Notes: generated from the sequence alone by a model not told the origin. A stretch of DNA of 64,000 nt from Emticicia aquatilis (GCF_014644295.1 NZ_BMKK01000010.1:62001-126000), one strand, 5' to 3'; shown: positions 11,512 through 21,160, numbered from the stretch's first letter. Translations and numbers: made by a program.

Positions 11512-14094
11512 CTAACGGTTATCTCGATTTACTGTCGTATCACGTTTGATTAATTCAACTGGTGGAAGTCTCTGGTTTTCTTCTGGTGCTACTCCCGAAG
11601 AATCAACGGCCGAAGCAGTCGAATCAGACTCAGCCGCTTCCCCACCTATTGAAGCACAACCTTGATAATCTTTCGTAATCTTCATACCGGGCTTAGGAAA
11701 TGCTCCTGGACTATAGCCAAGTTTCTTGTCGGTATAGACACTTTGCATAAACTTCCCAAAAATTGGCATTGCAGACCTCGCACCTTCTCCCATACGAGAG
11801 CGGAAGTGAATACTACGGTCATCGCCACCAACCCATACGCCACAAATCAAATCTTTCGTAAAACCAATGTACCAAGAGTCAGAGTAATTTGAAGTTGTAC
11901 CTGTCTTACCAGCGGCTTGTCCTCCATTAGCAAATAATGCACTACAATATTCAAATAAGCCTTGCGAGGTTCCACCCGGTTCTTCAACACCACCACGAAG
12001 CATATACTGCATCAAATACGCCGATTCGGGCTTAATGGCATCACGTTTCTTGGTTTCAAATTCAAACAAAACTTTACCTTTTGCATCTTCTATCTTGAAA
12101 ACCAACATCGGGTCGGTATATTGACCTTCGTTAAGAAATACACCATAGGCCGCCACCATTTCGTAAAGCGACACATCGGATGTACCAATACCGAGCGAAA
12201 GTACAGGTTCAAGAGGAGCAGTAATACCAAGTTTACGAGCATAATCAATGATTCCACTTGGTTTTACTTCGTCTGATAACTGAGCCGCCACCGAGTTGAC
12301 CGAGCGAGCAATCGCTCTGCGGAGCGTCATCTGCGAGTAGGTGAAATTTCCATCAGCATTTTTGGGTTCCCAAGTTTTTGGTTCACCATTTTCTATCCAT
12401 TCTTTCTTAAATGGCTGGTCGGTACGTCTATCACAAGGCGATAGATTAAGCGGTCCATCAATGGCAGCAGTATAAAGAATGGGTTTGAATGTTGACCCCG
12501 GCTGACGACGACCTTGCTTTACGTGGTCATATTTGAAGTAATCATAGTTGATACCCCCTACCCATGCTTTAATAAAACCAGTGTAAGGGTCCATAGCCAT
12601 CATACCAGTCTGCAAGAATCTTTTATAATAATCTATTGAGTCAACTGGACTAAGCATCAATTCTTTCTCTCCTTCCCAACTAAATACTTTTACTGGCTTC
12701 TTTTTCTCGTACATATAATAATGTACTGAATCAGGGCTATTTTTATATTTTTTTACCAGACGCTTATAAATTGGCGTTCGTTTGGCTACTGTATCTAAAA
12801 AGCCTGGAATTTCTTCTCCATTTTCGTAAGTCCACGGATTACGACCTTTCCATTCTTGGTCAAATATTTTTTGCAAACGTTTCATGTGGCTCGAAACAGC
12901 AGTTTCGGCATGAGTTTGCATTCTCGAATCAATAGTTGTATAGATTTTTAAGCCATCACGATATAAATCTATGTCGATTTCATTACTTTTTGCCCAATTT
13001 TCAACAAAACGTGCCAATGCTACTTTAAAATAACTTCCCTGTCCATCGTATGAATCTTCTAAATTGATATCTAACTTTATCTCCGTTTGGCTCAGTTTAT
13101 CGGCCTCGGCTTGGCTCAATGCTCCATTATTAGCCATCAACTGCAAAACAGTATTACGACGTTTCAAAGCATTTTTAGGATTCCGAATCGGATTATAAAG
13201 CGTTGTTCCTTTTTGTAAACCGACCAAAATCGCTGCTTCTTCGGGTTGTAAATTAATAGGTTCTTTATTGAAATAAGTTTTAGAAGCTGTCCGAATTCCA
13301 TAGGCATTATTGCCATAATCAACGGTATTCAGATACATGGTCAAGATTTCCCCCTTTGTAAAGTTTCGCTCTAATCTGATAGCCGTCAGCCATTCTTTGG
13401 TTTTATAGACCAATGTCTTTACTAATGGTATATAATATAATAAACCTTTCATCTCGCTTCTACGAGTATTATAAAGGTTCTTGGCCAGTTGCTGAGAAAC
13501 TGTACTTCCACCACCACGTTCGCCACCGCCTGTAAGAATACCGATTGCAACCCCACCCATCGACTGCAAATCAATGCCTGAATGTTCATAAAAACGTTTA
13601 TCTTCGGTGGCAATAAGTGCTTTAAACAACCACGGTGACATCTGTGCCGAGTCGATTGTTTTGCGGTTTTCGGTAAAAAACTTACCAATTTCAACACCAT
13701 CAGCAGTAAAAATAGTAGATGACTGAGAAATCTTTGGGTTTGTCAGCTGCTCAATACTTGGCATTCGGCCGCACAACCACAAAAAATTGGTTTCGATACA
13801 AAATATATAAATCAGGCCTGCAATGACGATTCGCAAACTGTATTTATAAATTTTTGAAATTACAGGAAAATAGCCCCCATCGCTATCAAACTTTGAAACA
13901 AAGAAACTTTTGGTTGCATCCAGTTTTTGATAAAAATTCACAAAAACTTTTTCGACTTGCTCTTCGCCAAAAATCTTACAGAGTAAACGATAAATCTTGT
14001 CTAAAGTCCACCACCAAGCTGCACTAAATTTTGAACTAATAAGCGACCAGAATTGCAGAATACTTGCTAAAATATTTTTTAATTTATCTACCAT
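11512..14094 (-). CDS. Class A penicillin-binding protein (PBP1A-like)
   Basis: An 860-residue bifunctional peptidoglycan synthase. After an unusual hydrophilic N-terminal stretch of about 85 residues comes a single TM anchor (about 86-108). The GT51 glycosyltransferase domain follows, with catalytic Glu in ATEDKRFYEH (near 165) and the GGSTVSQQLAKN motif. The transpeptidase domain has SxxK as STFK in RQPGSTFKP (near 532), SxN as SVNS, and KTG in AAGKTGTTSNYSDSW (near 728). The last 60 residues are low-complexity and acidic. It polymerises and cross-links peptidoglycan at the outer face of the inner membrane. All catalytic motifs are intact. Monocistronic as far as seen. Confidence 0.95.
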   Translation of the reverse strand: MVDKLKNILASILQFWSLISSKFSAAWWWTLDKIYRLLCKIFGEEQVEKVFVNFYQKLDATKSFFVSKFDSDGGYFPVISKIYKYSLRIVIAGLIYIFCIETNFLWLCGRMPSIEQLTNPKISQSSTIFTADGVEIGKFFTENRKTIDSAQMSPWLFKALIATEDKRFYEHSGIDLQSMGGVAIGILTGGGERGGGSTVSQQLAKNLYNTRRSEMKGLLYYIPLVKTLVYKTKEWLTAIRLERNFTKGEILTMYLNTVDYGNNAYGIRTASKTYFNKEPINLQPEEAAILVGLQKGTTLYNPIRNPKNALKRRNTVLQLMANNGALSQAEADKLSQTEIKLDINLEDSYDGQGSYFKVALARFVENWAKSNEIDIDLYRDGLKIYTTIDSRMQTHAETAVSSHMKRLQKIFDQEWKGRNPWTYENGEEIPGFLDTVAKRTPIYKRLVKKYKNSPDSVHYYMYEKKKPVKVFSWEGEKELMLSPVDSIDYYKRFLQTGMMAMDPYTGFIKAWVGGINYDYFKYDHVKQGRRQPGSTFKPILYTAAIDGPLNLSPCDRRTDQPFKKEWIENGEPKTWEPKNADGNFTYSQMTLRRAIARSVNSVAAQLSDEVKPSGIIDYARKLGITAPLEPVLSLGIGTSDVSLYEMVAAYGVFLNEGQYTDPMLVFKIEDAKGKVLFEFETKKRDAIKPESAYLMQYMLRGGVEEPGGTSQGLFEYCSALFANGGQAAGKTGTTSNYSDSWYIGFTKDLICGVWVGGDDRSIHFRSRMGEGARSAMPIFGKFMQSVYTDKKLGYSPGAFPKPGMKITKDYQGCASIGGEAAESDSTASAVDSSGVAPEENQRLPPVELIKRDTTVNRDNR

Positions 14095-14384
14095 AGGTTG
14101 AGTACATAAAAGATTATGTTTCTTACAGTTTTACGTGGATTGCCCTATCAACGTCAATTTTATGATTTGAAATACAAAGAAACATTAAAGTTTTGAAAAA
14201 TTCTTTGGCAAAGAAATGATTCTGTAAGAAATATTCAAAAAAAGTCTAAATGATTTTAAAAATACTTCTTACCGTTCAGTAAAAAATACAGCACAATTTA
14301 AAGCTAAGTATTTGATTTTCAGACAACAAGACTTAAATTCATCCAACTTTCAAAGTATTTCAAACCCTAAGCCTTATTCTAATC

Positions 14385-14813
14385 ATGGAAAACATCATTG
14401 CCGACAAACCACTTGAAAAAGAAATTTTACCCCTTTTTACGAGTGCCATACCGTTTCAGCTTCCAAGCGAATGGAAAGAGTTTATCGTGAAAGTAAGCCC
14501 CTATATTATGCTTATTTTAGTACCGTTAACCATTTTTGCAATTGGTATCACGGCAATCCTTTCTGTTTTTTCAACCCTACTCCTACATCCAATCTGGGCA
14601 TTGGCTACCGTAGCTACGCTTTTAGGGCTTGTGTGCAGTTTGTTATCAATCAAAGGACTTTTCGACCGAAAAAGAGAGGGTTGGGTTTGGTCATATTATG
14701 CTTTTTTACTTTTTCTGATAAGCGATTTGCTGCATTTCCATTTTATTGATGCCATTTTTACATTCTTAATAAGCGGATATTTTCTATTTCAAATCAGAGA
14801 ATATTATAAATAA
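14385..14813 (+). CDS. Small polytopic membrane protein, function unknown
   Basis: A 142-residue protein I do not recognise. It has a hydrophilic N-terminus (about 30 residues) and then four hydrophobic segments: about 40-65 (YIMLILVPLTIFAIGITAI), 66-90, 100-118 (SYYAFLLFLISDLL) and 120-136, ending in a charged tail. Charge distribution suggests an inner-membrane protein. It is preceded by a 290-bp gap shared with the divergent PBP gene and followed by a good terminator, so it is probably monocistronic. No catalytic motif is visible. Confidence 0.7.
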   Translation: MENIIADKPLEKEILPLFTSAIPFQLPSEWKEFIVKVSPYIMLILVPLTIFAIGITAILSVFSTLLLHPIWALATVATLLGLVCSLLSIKGLFDRKREGWVWSYYAFLLFLISDLLHFHFIDAIFTFLISGYFLFQIREYYK

Positions 14814-14839
14814 ATTATATAGAACAGAAAGAATTTTCG

Positions 14840-14870
14840 ATAGCGTAGCCGTTGCTGGCTACGCTATTTT
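14840..14870 (+). terminator. Rho-independent terminator of the membrane-protein gene
   Basis: ATAGCGTAGCC (14840-14850) pairs exactly with GGCTACGCTAT (14857-14867) around loop GTTGCT, followed by TTTT. Confidence 0.8.
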
Positions 14871-14973
14871 TGGTTTCAAAACTAACGCCGCAACTCCTAC
14901 CGCCTTTTTCCTACCTTTTATTGAAGAAAAAATCCATTTGTATATATTTTTTCATTATGTTTGATAGACAACC

Positions 14974-14981
14974 TATATTTG
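14974..14981 (+). promoter_or_regulatory. -7 box of the ABC transporter operon
   Basis: TATATTTG matches TAnnTTTG, 28 bp upstream of the GTG start of the ATPase gene. No -33 TTG at ideal spacing was seen, so this is a half-match only. Confidence 0.4.
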
Positions 14982-15009
14982 GGACAACTAAACCAAACTT
15001 AAATCAACC

Positions 15010-15924
15010 GTGAATAATATTTTAGAAGTTCACAATGTTGTGAAACGATATTCGCAACACACCGCACTCAACAACGTCAGCATCAACATTCCCAAAGGTG
15101 TAATTTTTGGTCTTCTTGGGCCAAATGGTGCTGGTAAAACCTCACTCATTCGTATCATCAATCAGATTACTGGCCCCGACGAAGGCTACGTGCTATTTGA
15201 TGGTCAGAAACTAAACCCTCAGCATATCCGAGAGATTGGATACCTACCCGAAGAGCGTGGTCTGTACAAGAAAATGAAAGTTGGCGAACAGCTACTTTAT
15301 TTGGCCCAACTCAAAGGTTTATCCGAAAAACAAGCTCTCGAAAAGCTAAAGGAGTGGTTCATAAAGTTTGATATAAAAACTTGGTGGACAAAGAATGTGG
15401 AGGATTTATCGAAAGGTATGCAACAAAAGATTCAGTTTGTGGCTACTGTCTTGCACGAGCCTCAATTGATTATTTTGGACGAACCGTTTTCGGGTTTTGA
15501 CCCAATCAATGCCGATTTGATTAAGAATGAAATCTTAGAGCTAAAAGAAAAAGGTTCTACGATTATTTTCTCGACACACCGCATGGAATCGGTAGAAGAG
15601 CTCTGCGACCATATTGCACTTATCAATAAGTCACAAAAAGTGCTTGATGGCGAGAAAAAAGAAATCAAGGAGCGTTTCAAGACCAATACTTATAATATCC
15701 AGTATGCGGGAGAGTTGCTCACGACATCTGATGATTTTGAAATAGTTCGAACCGAAAAAATAGCAGATAATTTCTCAAGTTCGACTATCAAGTTAAATCA
15801 TGGAACTCCTGTTAATCAATTAATTAGACAAATCATTGACCAAGTTGAATTACGTTCGTTCGGCGAAAACATCCCGACTATGAATGATATTTTCAAAATG
15901 GTTGTCAACGAAACTATTGATTAA
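15010..15924 (+). CDS. ABC transporter ATP-binding protein (NatA-like)
   Basis: A 304-residue ABC ATPase with a GTG start; no in-frame ATG lies near enough to include the first strand ILEVHNVVKRY. Visible are Walker A GPNGAGKTS, signature LSKGMQQK, Walker B LIILDEPFSGFDP and the H-loop STHRMES. The C-terminal extension after residue 215 is the kind found in NatA/DrrA-type exporter ATPases. It pairs with the ABC-2 permease encoded 54 bp downstream, whose product would form the channel. Such pairs export Na+, drugs or peptides in other bacteria; the cargo here is unknown. Confidence 0.92.
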   Translation: MNNILEVHNVVKRYSQHTALNNVSINIPKGVIFGLLGPNGAGKTSLIRIINQITGPDEGYVLFDGQKLNPQHIREIGYLPEERGLYKKMKVGEQLLYLAQLKGLSEKQALEKLKEWFIKFDIKTWWTKNVEDLSKGMQQKIQFVATVLHEPQLIILDEPFSGFDPINADLIKNEILELKEKGSTIIFSTHRMESVEELCDHIALINKSQKVLDGEKKEIKERFKTNTYNIQYAGELLTTSDDFEIVRTEKIADNFSSSTIKLNHGTPVNQLIRQIIDQVELRSFGENIPTMNDIFKMVVNETID

Positions 15925-15978
15925 CTGTAGGATAGGTTTTCAACCTGCCAAAAGACATACAAATAAAAAACTAAACAC

Positions 15979-17316
15979 ATGAAAAATATATTACTCATTC
16001 TTCGCAGAGAATATCTGGTCAGAATCAAGAAAAAATCATTTTGGATAATGACTCTCTTGATGCCTTTACTTATTTCGGGGTTTTATGCCCTACTTTTTTG
16101 GGGAGTTTTTAGTTCTCGTGAACTTCAAAGGGTATCAATCATCGACGAAAGTGGTGCTTTTACACAGAAATTCAAAGATTCCGAAAAAGTTAAGTTCGAA
16201 TACCTAAAATTACCACTTGATTCGGCAATCAACCGACTCAACCAAAAACGTACCGATATAGTGGCACTCATTCCTGCCAATATCATGGAAGAACCGAAAA
16301 GCCTCAAGATTTTTACTGGAAAAGGTGTTGGCTTTGAGATTCAAGGAAAAATCGAAAACATTATCCAAAACGAAATCAGAAATGTAAAACTCTCTAAGGC
16401 AGGAATCGACCAAAAAGTTTTGGAAGATGCCGATGTGGATGTTTCATCGAAAGTGGTAGTTGTAAGCAAAGAAGGCGAACAAAAAGAGCAAAATACCTTG
16501 GCCTCTACAATCTTAGGCACAATTGCCGTAATCTTGATGTTTTCTACGGTTGTTGGTTTCGGAATGCAAGTGATGAGAGGTGTAATAGAAGAAAAAACCA
16601 ATCGTATTATCGAGGTTATTATTTCATCAGTTAAGCCATTTCAGCTAATGTTGGGTAAAATTTTGGGAGTTGGATTAGTCGGACTCACACAATTTGGTCT
16701 CTGGATAACCCTCACTTTTGCTCTCACAACCATCAGTTCTTCGTTGTTACCTTCGCAGCAAATAGCAAAAGCAGCACAAGAGCAGATGTCAGAAATGCCT
16801 CAAAAAGATAAAGATAAGATTGCAAAAAAAGTAGAACAAACACCATCGGATGCAGGTAAGGTTATGCAGTTTTTTAATAGTGCCAAAGACCTAAATATAC
16901 CGTTGATTATTGGCTGTTTCTTGTTTTATTTTTTGTTTGGATATCTATTTTATGCCTCAGTATATGGAGCGATTGGCTCGGCTGTCGATAACGAAACCGA
17001 CACCCAGCAGTTTATGTTTCCGATTATGCTCCCCCTACTGGCTGGCTACATGATTGGCTTAATGACAGCAGGCCAAGCAGATAATAAACTCTTATTTTGG
17101 GCTTCGATTGTGCCATTTACTGCCCCAATCACAATGATGGCTCGCTTGCCATTTGGTGTTGAACCGTGGGAATTGATTTTATCAATGTCGCTACTCGTAA
17201 TCAGTACTTTCGGGATGGTTTGGTTAGCGGCCAAAATCTATCGTGTGGGTATCTTGATGTATGGCAAAAAGCCTACTTTTAAAGAAATCGGCAAATGGTT
17301 ATTCTATAAAGGATAA
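15979..17316 (+). CDS. ABC-2 type permease (NatB-like)
   Basis: A 445-residue ABC-2 permease. It starts MKNILLILRREYLVRIKKKSF, the typical amphipathic lead-in. Then come TM1 (about 23-42), a large extracytoplasmic domain (about 45-170), and a block of five further TM segments: TILGTIAVILMFSTVVGFG, LGVGLVGLTQFGLWITL, PLIIGCFLFYFLFGYLF, MLPLLAGYMIGLM and LILSMSLLVISTFGMVW. A charged cytoplasmic loop near residues 270-295 separates the first and second pair. It is the membrane partner of the ATPase just upstream and closes the operon; a strong hairpin follows. Confidence 0.9.
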   Translation: MKNILLILRREYLVRIKKKSFWIMTLLMPLLISGFYALLFWGVFSSRELQRVSIIDESGAFTQKFKDSEKVKFEYLKLPLDSAINRLNQKRTDIVALIPANIMEEPKSLKIFTGKGVGFEIQGKIENIIQNEIRNVKLSKAGIDQKVLEDADVDVSSKVVVVSKEGEQKEQNTLASTILGTIAVILMFSTVVGFGMQVMRGVIEEKTNRIIEVIISSVKPFQLMLGKILGVGLVGLTQFGLWITLTFALTTISSSLLPSQQIAKAAQEQMSEMPQKDKDKIAKKVEQTPSDAGKVMQFFNSAKDLNIPLIIGCFLFYFLFGYLFYASVYGAIGSAVDNETDTQQFMFPIMLPLLAGYMIGLMTAGQADNKLLFWASIVPFTAPITMMARLPFGVEPWELILSMSLLVISTFGMVWLAAKIYRVGILMYGKKPTFKEIGKWLFYKG

Positions 17317-17320
17317 AATG

Positions 17321-17357
17321 AAAAAGAGCCACGCTTACTGAAAGTGTGGCTCTTTTT
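17321..17357. terminator. Bidirectional terminator
   Basis: AAAAAGAGCCACGCTT (17321-17336) pairs with AAGTGTGGCTCTTTTT (17342-17357), one G-T pair, loop ACTGA. It lies between the convergent permease and M56-fusion genes and has A- and T-runs on both sides, so it can serve both. Confidence 0.85.
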
Positions 17358-17373
17358 CATTTTGAAATAATTA

Positions 17374-19596
17374 TTACTGTTCTCGCACCCAAATATCAAC
17401 CCAACCATCATAGCCTTCTTTTAATACTCTTTCTTCGTATTCATTCAAACCTGTTTTTCGGGTTTTAATATCTCCTACTTTTACAACATTTACTTGCATA
17501 ATGCGGTCTGATGAATAATTATTAGCTGTTTTTGCATCAATTATTTGGCGTTTATTGCCAATTTTGAGCGTGTAAAGTTGTTTACCTTTGATTGTGAAAT
17601 TAGACTCTTCTTTGGCTTGTGCAGCTTTTTTAGTTGTAATAACCACTACTCCATTCTTTCCTTTTTCACCATAAATTGCCGTTGCGGAAGCGTTTTTCAA
17701 AACATCCATTGTTGCAATATCATTCGGTTTTATACCTGACATTTCTGCTTGAGTAATAACTTTTCCATCAACAACAAAAAGAGGGTCACCATCAATTACA
17801 TTTTCAGAAGCTTGGTTTATATTTTTGGGTTTATCCAAAATTCTGATAGTCATTGATTTCTCAATAGTATTTATCGAAATCTCTTCTTTTATCGAACCAC
17901 TTTGCAAAAGAGGTTTCAATCTTTCTGTTTCTTTATTGATTGATTCTTTATCAGTAAATGTTCTAATTTCTCCCTTTTCGACAACTATCAACTTTTCCCA
18001 AGGAAATTCACCTTTTGCAGTATTTGTTGTCTTATAGTCTTCCAACACAAAATTTACTGGCATCGTAAAATACACACTCACTGGCTTGCCATTTTGTTTT
18101 CCAGGATTCCACTTCGGCATTGAGCCAATCACTCTTACAGTTTCTTCATCGCAACCAAACCCTACTCCTTTCAATACTTGCAAATCTGACACCGTTCCAT
18201 CTTTCCTGACAATAAACTTCACAAATACTTTTCCTTGAACATTCGCTCGGCGGGCAGGCTCAGGATAACGAAGATTTCTTCCTATAAATTCGTACATTTT
18301 TTTTACCCCACCCTCAAAAGATGGATTTTCCTCCACTGTTGTAAAGATTTCTTCACTTTCAAAATTGATGGTTGGCTTATATCCAGCCACAACCACTTCG
18401 TGTAAGCCAATCGGAGTACCATCACTCTTCGATTTGAGCGTAACATTAATAATTTTCTTATCTGTTACAGGCATAGTTGAATTTTCAAAGCCAACGAAAG
18501 TAAATATAAGTTCATCTGTTGAACCAGCATTTATCATATAATTTCCATCTATATCGGTGGTTGTACCTCTGTTTTTACCTTTGACTGTCACTGCAACTCC
18601 AGCCAGAGGCTTACCATCTTCGGCAGCGGTTACTTTACCCTTCACGGGTGTTTCTTTATCTGCTAAAATCTCTTTTATCGGCAGAATTGATAATTCTGTA
18701 ATTGGCATTTCAGCAGTTGATTTTACAATTTTTTCTACCTTCTTGATACCATTATTTCGGGCGATGCTGGCCGAGGCAATCACAAGCATCAAGGCAAAAA
18801 GGGGTGCTGTAAAACCATATTTCAATAAAGCAATTTTACGAGAGCGTGGCTTATTTAACATTTCGATACGTCGTTTAAGTGTTGATTTATCAATAAATTG
18901 ATTGGTAAGTTGGTGTGGATTTAGTCCAAACTGTTGCGAGAAAAGCAACATTGCGTAGTCGGCTTTCGAGGCTTCGAGCCTACTCGCGATATCATCGGCA
19001 ATGAATTCGTGGATATGTTTTACTGATTTTTTGTAGAAATACACCACAGGATTAAACCAACAAAGCACCGCAATGACTTCAAACAATATTACATCGGCCG
19101 AATGTAATTGCTTGATATGCACGTATTCGTGTTCCATCACTACTTCGTGTTTCTGGAGGTCTTTGTCAACAAAAACAAAATTAAAAAACGAAAAACCTGC
19201 TCCAAATTTTGAGTAACTTTCTGAATTTTCGAGTATTCTCTTTAGCTGTAAAAAATTGAATATCAGCTTGATAGACAAGAAAATCGTACAAAATCCATAA
19301 AATGCTTTCAGTAAATCAAACCATGTAAATGGATTTTCGGCACTGGCTTTTGCTCCAAAAACGGCTGGACTTAGCACTGTGTAAAATACTTCATTGACTT
19401 GCTGTGTAATAAAAAACGACTGAATATAATCGGAATACCAAAATGGAATTCCGAAACTCAGAACCGCCGAACCCACCAAATAAGTTCGGTTGAGGTTATA
19501 AAAAGTTTCGTTCGATAACAACAGGCGATAAAAGCCATAAAACAACATCAAGTACAGATTTACTTGAACGAGATAGTGTACGAAAGTCATACCCAA
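17374..19596 (-). CDS. M56 (BlaR1-type) peptidase fused to TonB_C and receptor-plug-like domains
   Basis: A 740-residue multidomain membrane protein. The N-terminal third has about four TM segments and the M56 zinc-peptidase signature HEYVH (near residue 158) followed by HEFIADD. A fourth TM (about 265-285) leads to a carboxypeptidase-D-regulatory-like domain (KGKVTAAEDGKPLAGVAV, about 315-390). Next is a TonB C-terminal domain (about 435-515, NLRYPEPARRANVQGKVFV). Last is a short block resembling a TonB-receptor plug (DPLFVVDGKVI, then MDVLKNASATAIYGEKGKNGVVVITTKK, about 595-655). BlaR1-like proteins sense envelope signals and cut a BlaI repressor. The added domains would reach into the periplasm. 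It is last in the cluster with BlaI, BlaR1 and TonB_C genes. Confidence 0.85.
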   Translation of the reverse strand: MGMTFVHYLVQVNLYLMLFYGFYRLLLSNETFYNLNRTYLVGSAVLSFGIPFWYSDYIQSFFITQQVNEVFYTVLSPAVFGAKASAENPFTWFDLLKAFYGFCTIFLSIKLIFNFLQLKRILENSESYSKFGAGFSFFNFVFVDKDLQKHEVVMEHEYVHIKQLHSADVILFEVIAVLCWFNPVVYFYKKSVKHIHEFIADDIASRLEASKADYAMLLFSQQFGLNPHQLTNQFIDKSTLKRRIEMLNKPRSRKIALLKYGFTAPLFALMLVIASASIARNNGIKKVEKIVKSTAEMPITELSILPIKEILADKETPVKGKVTAAEDGKPLAGVAVTVKGKNRGTTTDIDGNYMINAGSTDELIFTFVGFENSTMPVTDKKIINVTLKSKSDGTPIGLHEVVVAGYKPTINFESEEIFTTVEENPSFEGGVKKMYEFIGRNLRYPEPARRANVQGKVFVKFIVRKDGTVSDLQVLKGVGFGCDEETVRVIGSMPKWNPGKQNGKPVSVYFTMPVNFVLEDYKTTNTAKGEFPWEKLIVVEKGEIRTFTDKESINKETERLKPLLQSGSIKEEISINTIEKSMTIRILDKPKNINQASENVIDGDPLFVVDGKVITQAEMSGIKPNDIATMDVLKNASATAIYGEKGKNGVVVITTKKAAQAKEESNFTIKGKQLYTLKIGNKRQIIDAKTANNYSSDRIMQVNVVKVGDIKTRKTGLNEYEERVLKEGYDGWVDIWVREQ

Positions 19597-19630
19597 ACCC
19601 TAAGCGGGTAGTTAAATTTTATTTTGTCTG

Positions 19631-20548
19631 TTAATCATTCAACGTTTCCACCATAAATCTGATATGATGAATAAATGCTTTGGGGTCATCTCTATGCACA
19701 AAATGACCTGTTTTTGAAAGATAAATAAGCGAACCACCCTTATTTGAAGAATAGATAAATTTTCTCCACCTTTCGATGTTTATATTGGTTCTTACATTAA
19801 AAAACTCTTCTTGATTAAAATCTTTGCTTCGTCTTTCAATTGGCACTTCAAACTTTCCACCTATAAAAAAATAGATTGGTACATTCGGAACAGTCAAAGC
19901 ACTTATTTCGGCAAAATCTGTTCGTCGTAACTCGCCCAAAACTTGGGCTTCGCTCCACGGGCCAAAATTCACTGAATCAACCTCTGATTTTTGATAAAGC
20001 CGAGCATACAACATTTCATCAATTTTCTTTTCGGGAACTCCGATTGTTCTAAAAATTGAGTTCCAATCTTTTTTTGTCTCGGTAAAATCTGCGGGGTCGA
20101 TAAAAACCAAACCAGAAACATCTTTAGGAAACAGACCTGCGTAAGCTCTTACATACAAACCACCCATCGAATGCCCAACCAAAATATAAGGTGGAGGAAT
20201 ATCAAGTTTATGCAAAATTGCGTTCAGATTTTCGGCAACAACTTTGACCGTGGGCATCTGAAATACTTTTTCAGACTTTCCCACACCTGCTCTATCGTAA
20301 GCCAAAACAGGGCTAAATTTTGAAATTTGTTCGATGACAGTATCCCAATTACCAAGGTCAACGCCCATTCCATTTTCAAAAATAATTGCAGGTGTATTTG
20401 GCTTACGATTTTCAAAACCCCTTATGTAAACATTAAAATTGTGTCCATTTGCCTGTACAAGTTTCTCTTGTGAAAACGACATAAAAGAAATGAATACAAA
20501 AAAGAATACTAATAAGTTATTTGTGAAAAACTTGCAGTAAACAATCAT
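19631..20548 (-). CDS. Exported alpha/beta hydrolase
   Basis: A 305-residue alpha/beta-hydrolase with an N-terminal signal peptide ending near SFSQ (about residue 27). The nucleophile elbow is GHSMGG. The acid is probably the Asp in GLVFIDPADF, and the catalytic His is in KTGHFVHRDDP near the C-terminus. The oxyanion region FENGMGVDLGNW is present. It should act in the periplasm or at the outer membrane on a small ester or amide. The start codon abuts the stop of the TonB_C gene with no spacer, so the two are co-transcribed and perhaps translationally coupled. Substrate unknown. Confidence 0.85.
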   Translation of the reverse strand: MIVYCKFFTNNLLVFFFVFISFMSFSQEKLVQANGHNFNVYIRGFENRKPNTPAIIFENGMGVDLGNWDTVIEQISKFSPVLAYDRAGVGKSEKVFQMPTVKVVAENLNAILHKLDIPPPYILVGHSMGGLYVRAYAGLFPKDVSGLVFIDPADFTETKKDWNSIFRTIGVPEKKIDEMLYARLYQKSEVDSVNFGPWSEAQVLGELRRTDFAEISALTVPNVPIYFFIGGKFEVPIERRSKDFNQEEFFNVRTNINIERWRKFIYSSNKGGSLIYLSKTGHFVHRDDPKAFIHHIRFMVETLND

Positions 20549-20953
20549 TTATTTAGATTTCTTAGTATTATCTAAGGCAAACATTACTGGCAAAACAAAA
20601 GATGTTCTAACTGGTTTTCCATCTTTTAGGCCTGCCTGCCATTTGGGCATTATTTTCACGATTCGCTCTACTTCTTCATCACAACCAAAACCAATTCCTT
20701 TCAAGAAAGAAACTGAATTAACGCTTCCATCTTTCTCAATAATTATCTTTACAATGACTTTACCAATTATATTTGCCTTAACGGCTTGCTCTGGATATTT
20801 CAATTTTTTGCCAATAAAATTAAACATTTCGGTCATGCCGCCTGGATACTCAGGCATCACATCTACTTTTTCGTAAACGGTTTCGTTAGTTTGAGCTTTA
20901 GCCGAAAAGACACCAATTAAAACAATTGATAATGTAATGAATAGCTTTTTCAT
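20549..20953 (-). CDS. Small exported TonB C-terminal-domain protein
   Basis: A 134-residue protein: a Sec signal peptide (about 1-20, ending AKA) and then a single TonB_C domain (KLKYPEQAVKANIIGKVIVKIIIEKDGSV... GFGCDEEVERIVKIMPKWQAG). It has no proline-rich span and no TM anchor beyond the cleavable signal, so it cannot act as an ordinary TonB energy transducer. It closely resembles the TonB_C domain inside the 740-residue M56 fusion encoded two genes downstream, sharing GVGFGCDEE/GIGFGCDEE and MPKWxxG blocks. A role as a periplasmic partner or decoy for that protein is inference. Confidence 0.85.
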   Translation of the reverse strand: MKKLFITLSIVLIGVFSAKAQTNETVYEKVDVMPEYPGGMTEMFNFIGKKLKYPEQAVKANIIGKVIVKIIIEKDGSVNSVSFLKGIGFGCDEEVERIVKIMPKWQAGLKDGKPVRTSFVLPVMFALDNTKKSK

Positions 20954-21023
20954 AAATTGTATTTAGTTTAAAAATGTAGTAATAAGTACTCAATCCTAAA
21001 TAGTTTATATTAAATGTGGATTT

Positions 21024-21102
21024 GTTCGACCCCATTCGGGGTCGTATATTGGTAGAAAGTAATTTGATTACTACCAATATCTGACCCCGAATGGGGTCAA
21101 AC
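21024..21102. repeat. Nested palindrome (hairpins within an inverted repeat)
   Basis: GACCCCATTCGGGGTC (21028-21043) and GACCCCGAATGGGGTC (21083-21098) are each self-complementary hairpins and also inverted copies of one another. Between them ATATTGGTAG...CTACCAATAT extends the outer arms, and AGTAAT-TTG-ATTACT forms the centre. It lies between the BlaR1 and TonB_C genes. It could be an intercistronic terminator/attenuator or a REP-like mobile palindrome. Confidence 0.8.
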
Positions 21103-21160
21103 TTTAGATTTACTAATAGTATAAACTAATTATGTTCATTTACTTAGATTCAAATAAATA

